A program made the position numbers and the translations under genes. Below the pieces are notes generated by a model. That model was not told where the DNA came from and made no database searches. It was given only the letters and a program-made list of their open reading frames with translations. DNA of 64,000 nt from Janthinobacterium saanense (GTDB taxonomy: Bacteria; Pseudomonadota; Gammaproteobacteria; Burkholderiales; Burkholderiaceae_D). This document shows, one piece after another, positions 46,868 through 54,023 of this stretch. How positions within the stretch are numbered: the stretch's first letter is position 1; every line of letters begins with the position of its first letter. The stretch spans positions 1 to 64,000 of the forward strand of contig NZ_JACHCI010000027.1 of NCBI RefSeq assembly GCF_014200675.1. Direction: 5' to 3'.

Positions 46868-47953
46868 ATGCCCCCTGAGAATGTTTTGCGCCCCTTCCAC
46901 GGGGTTCGCCTGAAGCTGGCCAAGGAATTCATTGGCTTCATCGGCCCAGACAAAAAATTCCGCGAGCTTGCAAAAGAAGCAATCGGCGATCTCATTCCGG
47001 TGGGCTCGACCAGTGCTCACAAAACATATCACGCCCTTGAGATTCGACGCATCCGTCAAAAAATCTTACCGGGCCTGGTAGCAGAAGCGTTCCGAGAGCT
47101 GCCGCCAATTATCAACTTCCGCATGTCAAAGGGCGGGACGGGTAAAACGACAGTCAGCGCTAACGTAGCCACTTGCTTTGCCCAGTGCGGCTACAAGACT
47201 TTGGTGATCGACGGCGATCCCCAAGGGTCCTTGAGCATGCAACTAGGATTTGATATCAATCGTTCGCTGACCCATATTGGCACCCTGTTAGAGCGCCTAT
47301 CTAAAGCTCAGCCGACACAAATCCATGACGCGGTCGTTCCTGTATATTCCGGCGGAATGCTTGACCTTATCCCAGCTGACATTACGCTTGCAAATGATTC
47401 ATGGATGATTTCGACCATGGGCCGCGAAGCACTTTTACAGCGACTAATGGAGCAAGAATCGGGATTCTTTAAACAGTATGAAGTGATCATTATTGACTCC
47501 GCCCCGGGCGCCTCCTTGCTGACGACTACCTTTATGGCAGCGAGCAATATTATTACGGCCGTGGTCATTCCAGAAGCTCAGTCAGTGCTTGCGCTCGAAG
47601 TGCTTGAAGGCAACATTGAGGAAATTAATCAATCGATCCGCCGCACCGGGCCCAAACTGGGCCTTCATATTATTGCAAATCGATACCGCCAAACTTATAA
47701 ATCACACAATGATGCACTTGAGAAATTGGGCTCAAAATATGCCCCCTATCTCAACGACACCATTATCCGCGACTTTGCTGGGTTTTTACGTGAAACGGAT
47801 ATGAGCGACTTCTCTAAGTCAGCCCCAGTCCTTGAAAAAGAACCAAACAGCGTAGGCGCCCGTGACATTATCGATGTGACAAAAGCGCTGATCAAACTCT
47901 ACAATGTAAAAATGAGTGCAGCCCCATCGGCGGAATTGGCAGCAGCAGCATGA
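46868..47953 (+). CDS. parA: ParA partition ATPase, 361 aa
   Basis: An N-terminal helical domain of about 90 residues (with SAHKTYHALEIRRIRQKI) precedes the deviant Walker A KGGTGKTTVSANVA. Walker A' and B follow in TLVIDGDPQGSLS and YEVIIIDSAPGA. The extra N-terminal domain fits type Ia ParA proteins, which also repress their own promoter. It is coupled by ATGA to parB. It moves plasmid copies to daughter cells. Confidence 0.93.
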   Translation: MPPENVLRPFHGVRLKLAKEFIGFIGPDKKFRELAKEAIGDLIPVGSTSAHKTYHALEIRRIRQKILPGLVAEAFRELPPIINFRMSKGGTGKTTVSANVATCFAQCGYKTLVIDGDPQGSLSMQLGFDINRSLTHIGTLLERLSKAQPTQIHDAVVPVYSGGMLDLIPADITLANDSWMISTMGREALLQRLMEQESGFFKQYEVIIIDSAPGASLLTTTFMAASNIITAVVIPEAQSVLALEVLEGNIEEINQSIRRTGPKLGLHIIANRYRQTYKSHNDALEKLGSKYAPYLNDTIIRDFAGFLRETDMSDFSKSAPVLEKEPNSVGARDIIDVTKALIKLYNVKMSAAPSAELAAAA

Positions 47954-49050
47954 CAGGCAACACCCCCCTGACTCCAGATACGGCGCAAGATGCTGAAAAA
48001 CCACCTGCAAGCGCGCGCAGGCAGGTCAAGTTTTCCGGCCTGGTCAATGCCGGCGTGATATCCCCCACGCCGGACATCAATAGCCCCCCTCATTTTGCTA
48101 ACACATTATCTGGGGCGGCCGCGCCCCAACAGTTGCAGCCATTAGCGGATAGGCCTGTGGCTGCTTTAACCATTGACGCTACCCAGAAGGCAGAATGGGA
48201 GCTTGTTGAAAATGAAAGCGTTCGCCTGATCGATGTTGACATGGTTGATGACAGCCCATTTCAACCAGAGGATGAAGCTCGCGATCGCTATAACAGCGAA
48301 GGAATTGATGACCTGGCGCATACGATGGCCAGTGCAGGTCAAAAAGAAAACATTATTGTTCGAGTGGTCAATGGTCGCTTTGAACTGATCGCGGGCCATC
48401 GTCGCATCCGTGCCGCTCGCTCACTTGGCTGGGCGAAAATTAAAGCACTCGTTGTCGGAATGAAAGACGACCTTGAAGCCGAAAAATCGGTAATGGTCCA
48501 CAACGAGGGTACTCAAGGCAACAGTGATTATGCCAAAGCTAAACTTTATCAGCGCGCAAAACAGAGAGGTTTCGCCAAGACCCAAGCCGATATCGCCCAT
48601 ATGTTTGCGACGAAACAGGCGTCAGTTTCTAAACGGCTTGCGATGCTTGAGTTACCAACTCCAATCCTAAATTTACTTGAATCGCAATTCGACCTTTTCG
48701 GCATGAATGCATCTGCTGCGATTCATGAATTGTTAGCTGAGCTCCCATCGGAGACGGATTTAATTACCAAGGCGGTTGCTCGCATCAAGCACGAAAACGC
48801 GAAAGAGAACTCAATTCGCGGGTGGGTTTTGCAGATGGTTCAGTCACGCACCAAACTACTATCTGGTAAGCCAGGCAAAACCAAGCCCAAGGTAATTACA
48901 GACCCAGCAGGGCGCCAGCTGTACACAGCAAAACTTGAAGGCCGTGTTATTACCTTCCGCGTCAGTGCGGCAGAGCTGGACCCGAGCGTCACCCTCGATG
49001 CCATGGTCGAGTATTTCCAGGCCGCAGCAAAAGGAAAAAGCAAAGAATGA
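47950..49050 (+). CDS. parB: ParB partition protein, 366 aa
   Basis: A ParB/Srx-like core is seen in AGQKENIIVRVVNGRFELIA and GHRRIRAARSLGWAKIKALV. The helix-turn-helix reads FAKTQADIAHMFATKQASVS then KRLAMLELP. A helical C-terminal part for dimerisation ends KGKSKE. It would bind a centromere-like site and recruit ParA. The order parA-parB and the ATGA overlap are classical. Confidence 0.93.
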   Translation: MTGNTPLTPDTAQDAEKPPASARRQVKFSGLVNAGVISPTPDINSPPHFANTLSGAAAPQQLQPLADRPVAALTIDATQKAEWELVENESVRLIDVDMVDDSPFQPEDEARDRYNSEGIDDLAHTMASAGQKENIIVRVVNGRFELIAGHRRIRAARSLGWAKIKALVVGMKDDLEAEKSVMVHNEGTQGNSDYAKAKLYQRAKQRGFAKTQADIAHMFATKQASVSKRLAMLELPTPILNLLESQFDLFGMNASAAIHELLAELPSETDLITKAVARIKHENAKENSIRGWVLQMVQSRTKLLSGKPGKTKPKVITDPAGRQLYTAKLEGRVITFRVSAAELDPSVTLDAMVEYFQAAAKGKSKE

Positions 49051-49087
49051 AATACTTAAAATATCCATTAAAATCAATGACTTATAA

Positions 49088-49106
49088 ATTATTCTACTGG
49101 AATAAT
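49088..49106. repeat. Palindrome after parB, candidate partition site
   Basis: ATTATTC-TACTG-GAATAAT is a perfect 7-bp dyad in AT-rich DNA just after parB, a common place for parS. A three-codon ORF (ATG AAA ACC TAG at 49139-49150) with GGAGG upstream follows. No second copy was noted. Confidence 0.4.
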
Positions 49107-49162
49107 TCTCAGATGATTGAGTTTAAGGAGGCGCGGCTATGAAAACCTAGCCCCCTAATGAA

Positions 49163-49192
49163 AAAACCCCAGCTTGCAGGCCGGGGTTTTTT
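49163..49192 (+). terminator. Intrinsic terminator of the parAB operon
   Basis: The stem AAAACCCC/GGGGTTTT with a 12-nt loop is followed by TT and then TTTTT. It lies about 110 nt after the parB stop and before the rep leader. Confidence 0.9.
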
Positions 49193-49203
49193 GCTTTTTG
49201 GAC

Positions 49204-49235
49204 TACGAATTTCGTACTTCAAGGTGACAAGGTGA
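49204..49235 (+). promoter_or_regulatory. Palindrome and short direct repeat before rep
   Basis: TACGAA-T-TTCGTA is a perfect dyad (49204-49216); two copies of AAGGTGA follow at 49221 and 49229. They lie within 60 nt of the rep start and may be an autorepression site or part of the origin. No long iteron array was found. Confidence 0.45.
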
Positions 49236-49260
49236 TGCCTGAGAACTTCATCTTATCCCC

Positions 49261-50271
49261 ATGTGGTACGACCGTCAAACACTTTGTGGCATCTATGCCC
49301 ATGTGGAGATACTTGTGCGCGCTCAAACCCTAGATGATGTTATTAAACCATACTTGCACCTCCCAACAGCCATTCAAACGGCCCTGGTCCGTGTTGAAAC
49401 GCACCCTACTTTTCGCTCGATCACCAAAAGCACCCTGCTGGTACTGAAGGCGCTTGTGTCCCGCGCATCGGCAACCAACGGCACGCGCATCATCCATGCA
49501 CGCCTCGATCGACTGGCCGAGGAAGCGAACGTCAGCTACAAAACGGTGCAACGTGCACTGCGCCAGTTTCATGAATTCAAATGGGCCAGCCCTGCGAGTG
49601 AAGGTCGATCCGAATGGGGCGTGTTCGAGGCAAAGCGCTATCGCCTCTCCCCCGACTTGTGCGCCCTGGTGCATCTGCCGACCAAGGAAAAGACCGCCTC
49701 CGAACTGGAGCAAGAGACAGAATTGTCCGACGGTGCTATATACGTTGATCTTAGTTTGAAAAAAGATCTCCGGAAGATTTCGATTGAGAATCGAAACGGC
49801 GAACCCCCAAAGCTACCCGCTGCCGTTGAACACGTCCCAGGCGAAACAGGCATCAGCCCAACCGGCATTTGCAAGCTGCTGGGCATTGCCCGCAAAGCCG
49901 GCTACCAGCTCGAACACGTCATTCTGGTTGCCAAGCCCTACCTGGCCAAGATCGGTACAGCCAGCCCGGGTCGAGCATTCCGCTACCTGCAGGCGATGCT
50001 GACGAATCCGAAGAAGGTTGATTACGCGGGTCGCGCTGCCCAGCTGGAGCGTGGTGACGAACCAGATCCAGCGAAGGCAATGCTCGCCATCGCCAAGCAG
50101 TGCCGCCACAAGAAATTCGTCCACGCTACCAAACCCGGCCTGCTGGTCCGCTTCTTCGATGGGGTGGCTGAGGTATCATGCGCCGGCCAGGTTGAAACGC
50201 TCGCAGGGCGCCAGTTGGAGGTGCTGTACGCGGACGTGGCCAAGGGCAAGTTGACGGAGGTAATCGAATAA
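49261..50271 (+). CDS. Plasmid replication initiator-like protein, 336 aa
   Basis: A winged-helix-type N-terminal part is visible: STLLVLKALVSRASATNGTR, then LDRLAEEANVSYKTVQRALR and FHEFKWASPASEG. The C-terminal part has a helical ITxxGICKLLGIARKAGY-like segment. The setting (after parAB, before a recombinase and kfrA) and the domain order suggest a plasmid Rep. A later start is possible. Its origin was not identified. Confidence 0.7.
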   Translation: MWYDRQTLCGIYAHVEILVRAQTLDDVIKPYLHLPTAIQTALVRVETHPTFRSITKSTLLVLKALVSRASATNGTRIIHARLDRLAEEANVSYKTVQRALRQFHEFKWASPASEGRSEWGVFEAKRYRLSPDLCALVHLPTKEKTASELEQETELSDGAIYVDLSLKKDLRKISIENRNGEPPKLPAAVEHVPGETGISPTGICKLLGIARKAGYQLEHVILVAKPYLAKIGTASPGRAFRYLQAMLTNPKKVDYAGRAAQLERGDEPDPAKAMLAIAKQCRHKKFVHATKPGLLVRFFDGVAEVSCAGQVETLAGRQLEVLYADVAKGKLTEVIE

Positions 50272-50753
50272 TGGACCGCGAACGCCAGCTACATCAGCAA
50301 GGCTACTGGCGCTTCACGCCCGCCGGCATGGCCATCCCGGGACTGTTCGATGCGATCGACTGGAGCGCGCGTGAACAGCGCCGATTCTGGCAGTCGCACC
50401 AGGTGCGTTTTGCCCAAGTGCCCTTGCCGCTGCAAGCCGCCTTTCTGTTCGCCTACGAGGCAGAACACCGGCACACGCCGATCACGAGCATGGAAGCGGC
50501 CTATGCGGCGCTGGTGCGCATTTCGGCATTCGGCTACGATACCGGCCCGGGCCTGGCAATCAAGGCAGCCATGGAAGCTGCCGGCGCCCAGTTGCAGCGC
50601 GAAGCGGCGACGGCAATGGAAGCGCGCCAGCGCGCATCGAGCGAAAGGAAGTGGCAGGCGGAACTGGCGAGCAAGCAGTTGCCGCGCGGGCCGGCGGCGA
50701 ACCTGGCGCTGATACGCGCGGCGCTCAAGATGCCGGCAAGGGCACTATCGTGA
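50271..50753 (+). CDS. Hypothetical protein coupled to rep, 160 aa
   Basis: The ATG overlaps the rep stop by one base (TAATG). The protein is mainly helical and rich in Ala, Arg and Gln (WSAREQRRFWQSHQVRF, AFLFAYEAEHRHTPITSME). It runs 29 nt into the end of the convergent recombinase gene. Possibly a copy-number or accessory factor; no family recognised. Confidence 0.6.
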   Translation: MDRERQLHQQGYWRFTPAGMAIPGLFDAIDWSAREQRRFWQSHQVRFAQVPLPLQAAFLFAYEAEHRHTPITSMEAAYAALVRISAFGYDTGPGLAIKAAMEAAGAQLQREAATAMEARQRASSERKWQAELASKQLPRGPAANLALIRAALKMPARALS

Positions 50754-51876
50754 TGGCGGCCGCAGTCTCGGCGTGCCGGGTGGCGTCTTCCTTGTGCAAG
50801 TAGCGCCCGGTCGTGCCGATGTTCGCATGGCGCCCGTTCAGTTGGACCGTCTTGAGCGGCACGCCACGGTCGAGCTGGTGCGTCAGCGATGAATGGCGCA
50901 GCCAGTGCGTCGAAGCCTGACCCAGCCGGTGCGCGACTTCATGCTGGCCGTGTTCGTTCGCCAGCTGCACCGCGCGGCGCATGATGACCTTCATGGCGGC
51001 GGCCACGGCGTTGTGACTGGCGCGCCGCAGCGAACCGCGCGACGACAGTACCAGGGGGACAGTGTCGCCAGGCGCCGGCATGGCGGCCAGGCCATAAGCC
51101 AGCCGATAGCAACGGTACTCATCGAGCAACGCCGCCGGCACCGGCACCTTGCCGTGGCGGCGCCCTTTGCCCAGAACGTGCAGCCACCAGGCGCCGGCAT
51201 CATCGCATCGCACGCTGCGCATGTCGGCGCCGGCCAGCTCGGACAAGCGCACGGCCGTGAGGTAAAACGCCTGCACCAGGAAGCGCGCCCGCGCGCGGCG
51301 CAATGCCGCTGACGGCGTCGACGCTGGCATGTGCTCGGCGGCCAGCAGCATGAAGGCGATGGCCGCCGGCGGCAGGAAGCGCTCGATGGCTTCATTCGAC
51401 ACCACACGCATGCTGCCCAGCAGCTTGGCCGGGTTGGTTGGGAGATACTGCGCCGCGCGCGCCCAGCTGAATAAACCCTTGAGCACGGTCAGCGCCTGGA
51501 CCTGCGACGCCGGCGACAGCGGACCGCAGAAAGGGCGCCAGCGCGGATCGCTGCGCGGATAGCGCTCGGCCCTGATCCAGTCGTCCGCCGGCGCCGGGTC
51601 GGCAAGAAAGGCGGCATAGGCGAGCAGGTCCTCGTAGGCCGTGGTGCGCAAACTCAGGCCGTGCGCACGCAACCACAGCACGAAGCGCTCGGCTTCCTTG
51701 CGGGCGTTGCGCACGGTACGCGGGGAAAGGTTGGGGCGGCGCAGCCACAAGGCAACGATGCCATCATCGTCGGCCGCGCGCGTCAGGGCACCAGGGGGGA
51801 GGGCAGGGGGAGCTGGCTCCGATGTGACAAGGCGGGTTCCAGACTGGTCCTGCGACGTTGTCAGTTCGGTAGCCAT
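50725..51876 (-). CDS. Xer-type tyrosine recombinase, 383 aa
   Basis: Start MATELTTSQ follows GGGAGGGCT. Catalytic residues: Arg in YLTAVRLSELAGAD, Lys in GKGRRHGKVPVPA, His-x-x-Arg in THWLRHSSLTHQ, second His in LNGRHANIGTT, and Tyr in GRYLHKED. Such proteins in plasmid backbones resolve multimers. It is distinct in sequence from the phage-type integrase at 38065. It is in a convergent pair with the rep operon. Confidence 0.88.
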   Translation of the reverse strand: MATELTTSQDQSGTRLVTSEPAPPALPPGALTRAADDDGIVALWLRRPNLSPRTVRNARKEAERFVLWLRAHGLSLRTTAYEDLLAYAAFLADPAPADDWIRAERYPRSDPRWRPFCGPLSPASQVQALTVLKGLFSWARAAQYLPTNPAKLLGSMRVVSNEAIERFLPPAAIAFMLLAAEHMPASTPSAALRRARARFLVQAFYLTAVRLSELAGADMRSVRCDDAGAWWLHVLGKGRRHGKVPVPAALLDEYRCYRLAYGLAAMPAPGDTVPLVLSSRGSLRRASHNAVAAAMKVIMRRAVQLANEHGQHEVAHRLGQASTHWLRHSSLTHQLDRGVPLKTVQLNGRHANIGTTGRYLHKEDATRHAETAAAITIVPLPAS

Positions 51877-51898
51877 AGCCCTCCCCAAGGTAGGTCAG

Positions 51899-52849
51899 TT
51901 AGGTTTTAGCATCGCCCTGGGCGAGTACCTTGGCCAACTGGGCGCGCACGTCGGCCAGGGCAGTACGATCGCTGAGCAGCATGCCGCGCAGTTCGGCCGC
52001 CTCTTCCGTCGCCTTGCGCTCATTGGCGCGCGCGTCTGCCGACAGCTTGCGCGACGACTCCAGTTCACGCGAGGCACTTTCCAGCCGGGCCTGACAGCCT
52101 TGCACCGACAAGTTGGCGTTGGCCAGCTCGCGCGTGGCGCCGCTCAATTGCCGCTCCAGCTCAACGATGCGGGCGAGGGCGGTTTTCTCGCGCGCCTCGA
52201 TGTCGCCGGCGCGCGTGTCAGCGGCATCGAGGCGCGCGGTCAATACCGCTGCCTGCTGTTCGGCCGCCACCCGGCCGGCGTGCTCGCTGGCCGCCTCATT
52301 GCGCAGCGCCACCAGTTCGGCCTCGATGCGCGGCACCACTTCCAACTGGTGACGCGCCTTCGTCAACTCGGCACGCACCGCCTCGGCCGCGCGGCGCTCG
52401 TTGTCCAATTGCGTCTGCGTCGTCAGCGACTCGGCTTCGACCTGGAGTATGCGCCCCTGCAAGATGGCCAGTTCATTACGCGCGGCGTGCAGCGCTTCTG
52501 CATTCGCATCGAGCTCCTTCGCCTGGGCCTCGTTCTCCGTGGCCAGGTCGGCGGCTTCCTGCAATTGGTCCACCAGCTCGGCCTCGATCGTGGCTGTACT
52601 AGCGGCCAGTTCTTGCGCGAGGAATTCGAGGATGGCGCGCTGCAATGGCGCCGGCAGGGTGAGGGAGGCGTTGACCGCATGCTCTTCACCCGTTTTCCAG
52701 GTCTGCAACAATTTATTGATGGTGCCCATGCTGCCGATGTTGCCCAGCCGTTCACGCACGGCGCGCGAGGTGGGATTGGCACCGGCCGCTTTCATGGCGT
52801 CGGCGATGGCGGCGACTTGTACATAGGTGATGCTCGATTCCCGGCCCAT
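51899..52849 (-). CDS. kfrA: KfrA-like DNA-binding coiled-coil protein, 316 aa
   Basis: The N-terminal DNA-binding domain (VQVAAIADAMKAAGANPTSR, then AVRERLGNIGSMGTINKLLQ) is that of KfrA. About 230 residues of alpha-helical coiled coil follow, rich in Ala, Glu, Arg and Gln. KfrA proteins form filaments that help plasmid stability and repress their own promoter. A pentamer-repeat array lies directly upstream. Confidence 0.9.
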   Translation of the reverse strand: MGRESSITYVQVAAIADAMKAAGANPTSRAVRERLGNIGSMGTINKLLQTWKTGEEHAVNASLTLPAPLQRAILEFLAQELAASTATIEAELVDQLQEAADLATENEAQAKELDANAEALHAARNELAILQGRILQVEAESLTTQTQLDNERRAAEAVRAELTKARHQLEVVPRIEAELVALRNEAASEHAGRVAAEQQAAVLTARLDAADTRAGDIEAREKTALARIVELERQLSGATRELANANLSVQGCQARLESASRELESSRKLSADARANERKATEEAAELRGMLLSDRTALADVRAQLAKVLAQGDAKT

Positions 52850-52869
52850 ACCATTCCTTGAAGGTGATT

Positions 52870-52909
52870 GTTACGTTATGTTATGTTATTTTTTGTTATG
52901 TTACGTTAT
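52870..52909. repeat. GTTAY pentamer array, likely KfrA operator
   Basis: Seven copies of GTTAT or GTTAC in strict 5-nt register, in two blocks: four (52870-52889), a TTTTT spacer, three (52895-52909). It is 20 nt upstream of the kfrA start codon. Direct repeats like this are typical for cooperative binding by KfrA-type repressors. Confidence 0.75.
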
Positions 52910-53083
52910 GGAATGGTGCGGGGCAAGGGCGAAGGGAAGTTTCCATGCGGTCAATTTTACGCAGTTTTCCGGCCCGATGGTAAACAGGTGATTAGGAGAG
53001 TAATCACCCGTTAAGCCAAATTCGGCCGCCAGATGGCCGGCCGATATGCTGTGAGCAGGGGAGGGCACAGCGTCCACGTACAT
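52901..53083 (-). CDS. Doubtful small ORF, 60 aa
   Basis: Starting MYVDAVPSPAHSISAGHLAA after GAGGCCTG, this frame has reasonable codon use but ends inside the KfrA repeat array. It may be fortuitous. Without it, the stretch 52910-53187 holds nothing seen. Confidence 0.25.
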   Translation of the reverse strand: MYVDAVPSPAHSISAGHLAAEFGLTGDYSPNHLFTIGPENCVKLTAWKLPFALAPHHSIT

Positions 53084-53187
53084 CAGGCCTCGCCGCCTGG
53101 CACGCGTCGCCCGCCGCCTCAACTAGCCGCGCGTGGCGCCAACGCATCGCCCTGACTATGCGCCAGCACTATTAAATTGCACATTTT

Positions 53188-53216
53188 TTGAACATGTTGT
53201 CGATTAGGGCTACAAT
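53188..53216 (+). promoter_or_regulatory. Promoter of the toxin-antitoxin pair
   Basis: TTGAAC (-35, 53188-53193), 17 nt spacer, TACAAT (-10, 53211-53216). Start of transcription is expected about 20 nt before the ribosome-binding site AGGAGG. The word ATTGCACATT just upstream recurs in two other promoters of the region. Confidence 0.7.
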
Positions 53217-53245
53217 GGACATCAGTACACAGGAGGACAACCACT

Positions 53246-53464
53246 ATGAATACCGCTACTTTGCGCCGCCCAACCGGCGACGAACTGGAACGCGAAATTG
53301 AAGATATCGAATCGCGTATCCATGACGAGAACATCCGCACCACAATTCAAGAACGCATGGCGCGCGCGCGTCAGCCAGGCGCCGCCCGCGTATCGCACGG
53401 CGAAGCCTTCGCGCAATCGCGTGCCCGCCTGATGGACATGCTGACTGCGCCTGTCGATGGCTGA
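53246..53464 (+). CDS. Antitoxin of a ParE/RelE-type pair, 72 aa
   Basis: Preceded by AGGAGG with 9 nt spacing. The protein is charged and helical (ELEREIEDIESRIHDENIRT, then ARLMDMLTAPV). It overlaps the toxin gene by 8 nt, the usual order antitoxin-toxin. It would neutralise the toxin and repress the promoter. Family not certain. Confidence 0.75.
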   Translation: MNTATLRRPTGDELEREIEDIESRIHDENIRTTIQERMARARQPGAARVSHGEAFAQSRARLMDMLTAPVDG

Positions 53465-53765
53465 TTGGGCCATCGAATGGCTCGATGAGGCTGTCGAAGA
53501 CAAAAACAAAATTGTCTTCTACATCGCTCGGCGCGACCCCGTTGCCGCGTTCGGCATCGATGAGGAATTCGACAAGCAAGTCGGCGCGCTGGCGAGCTTT
53601 CCCGGCATGGGAAGAGTCGGCCGCATTCCTGGCAGCCGTGAGCTGTTGATGAATCCTTTGCATTACATCGTCGTCTACGAGCTCAATACGGTCGATGAGA
53701 TCGTGACCATTTTGCATATCTACGACGACAGGCAATCCGGACCACGCTTCATCCGCATTCGTTAA
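53457..53765 (+). CDS. RelE/ParE-type toxin, 102 aa
   Basis: The fold pattern is plain: ADWAIEWLDEAVEDKNKIVF, IARRDPVAAFGIDEEF, FPGMGRVGRIPGSRELL, HYIVVYELNTVDEIVTILHI, and the end DDRQSGP. This is the ParE/RelE superfamily. Members either block gyrase or cut mRNA; the sequence alone does not decide. It should enforce plasmid retention. Confidence 0.88.
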   Translation: MADWAIEWLDEAVEDKNKIVFYIARRDPVAAFGIDEEFDKQVGALASFPGMGRVGRIPGSRELLMNPLHYIVVYELNTVDEIVTILHIYDDRQSGPRFIRIR

Positions 53766-53948
53766 TGCCAGCGGCGCGCACGCCGCACTATTTATGATCC
53801 TCTTCAGATCGCTGCACGCAGCCGCCGTGCAGCGATCTGCTGTGCCCGCACCCATCTAGCAGGCAAGCCCTTTCGCCAGCCTGACTCCCACCTTCCTACC
53901 CAAGACGCCCCCATGGCGGGTTTATCGCGCATTTTTACGCGCAAAGCA

Positions 53949-53989
53949 TTACAACTTTGTATTGCACATTACAATAAATTGTTACAATC
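53949..53989 (+). promoter_or_regulatory. Duplicated promoter-like element, copy A
   Basis: About 39 bp almost identical to 56530-56568, with the core ATTGCACATTACAAT and an inner dyad ACAAT-AA-ATTGT, ending TACAAT (a likely -10). It is 35 nt before the fibre-like gene start at 54024. The two copies differ at only a few positions. Confidence 0.65.
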
Positions 53990-54023
53990 GGCTCCCTATT
54001 ATTGCGCGCAAGCCGGAGCCACC

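Noticed and set aside
49161..49192. Hairpin as a possible parS
   Set aside because: Strong GC stem followed by T-run fits a terminator better.
53119..53343. Minus-strand ORF opposite the antitoxin
   Set aside because: It overlaps the promoter and antitoxin gene, which have clear signals.
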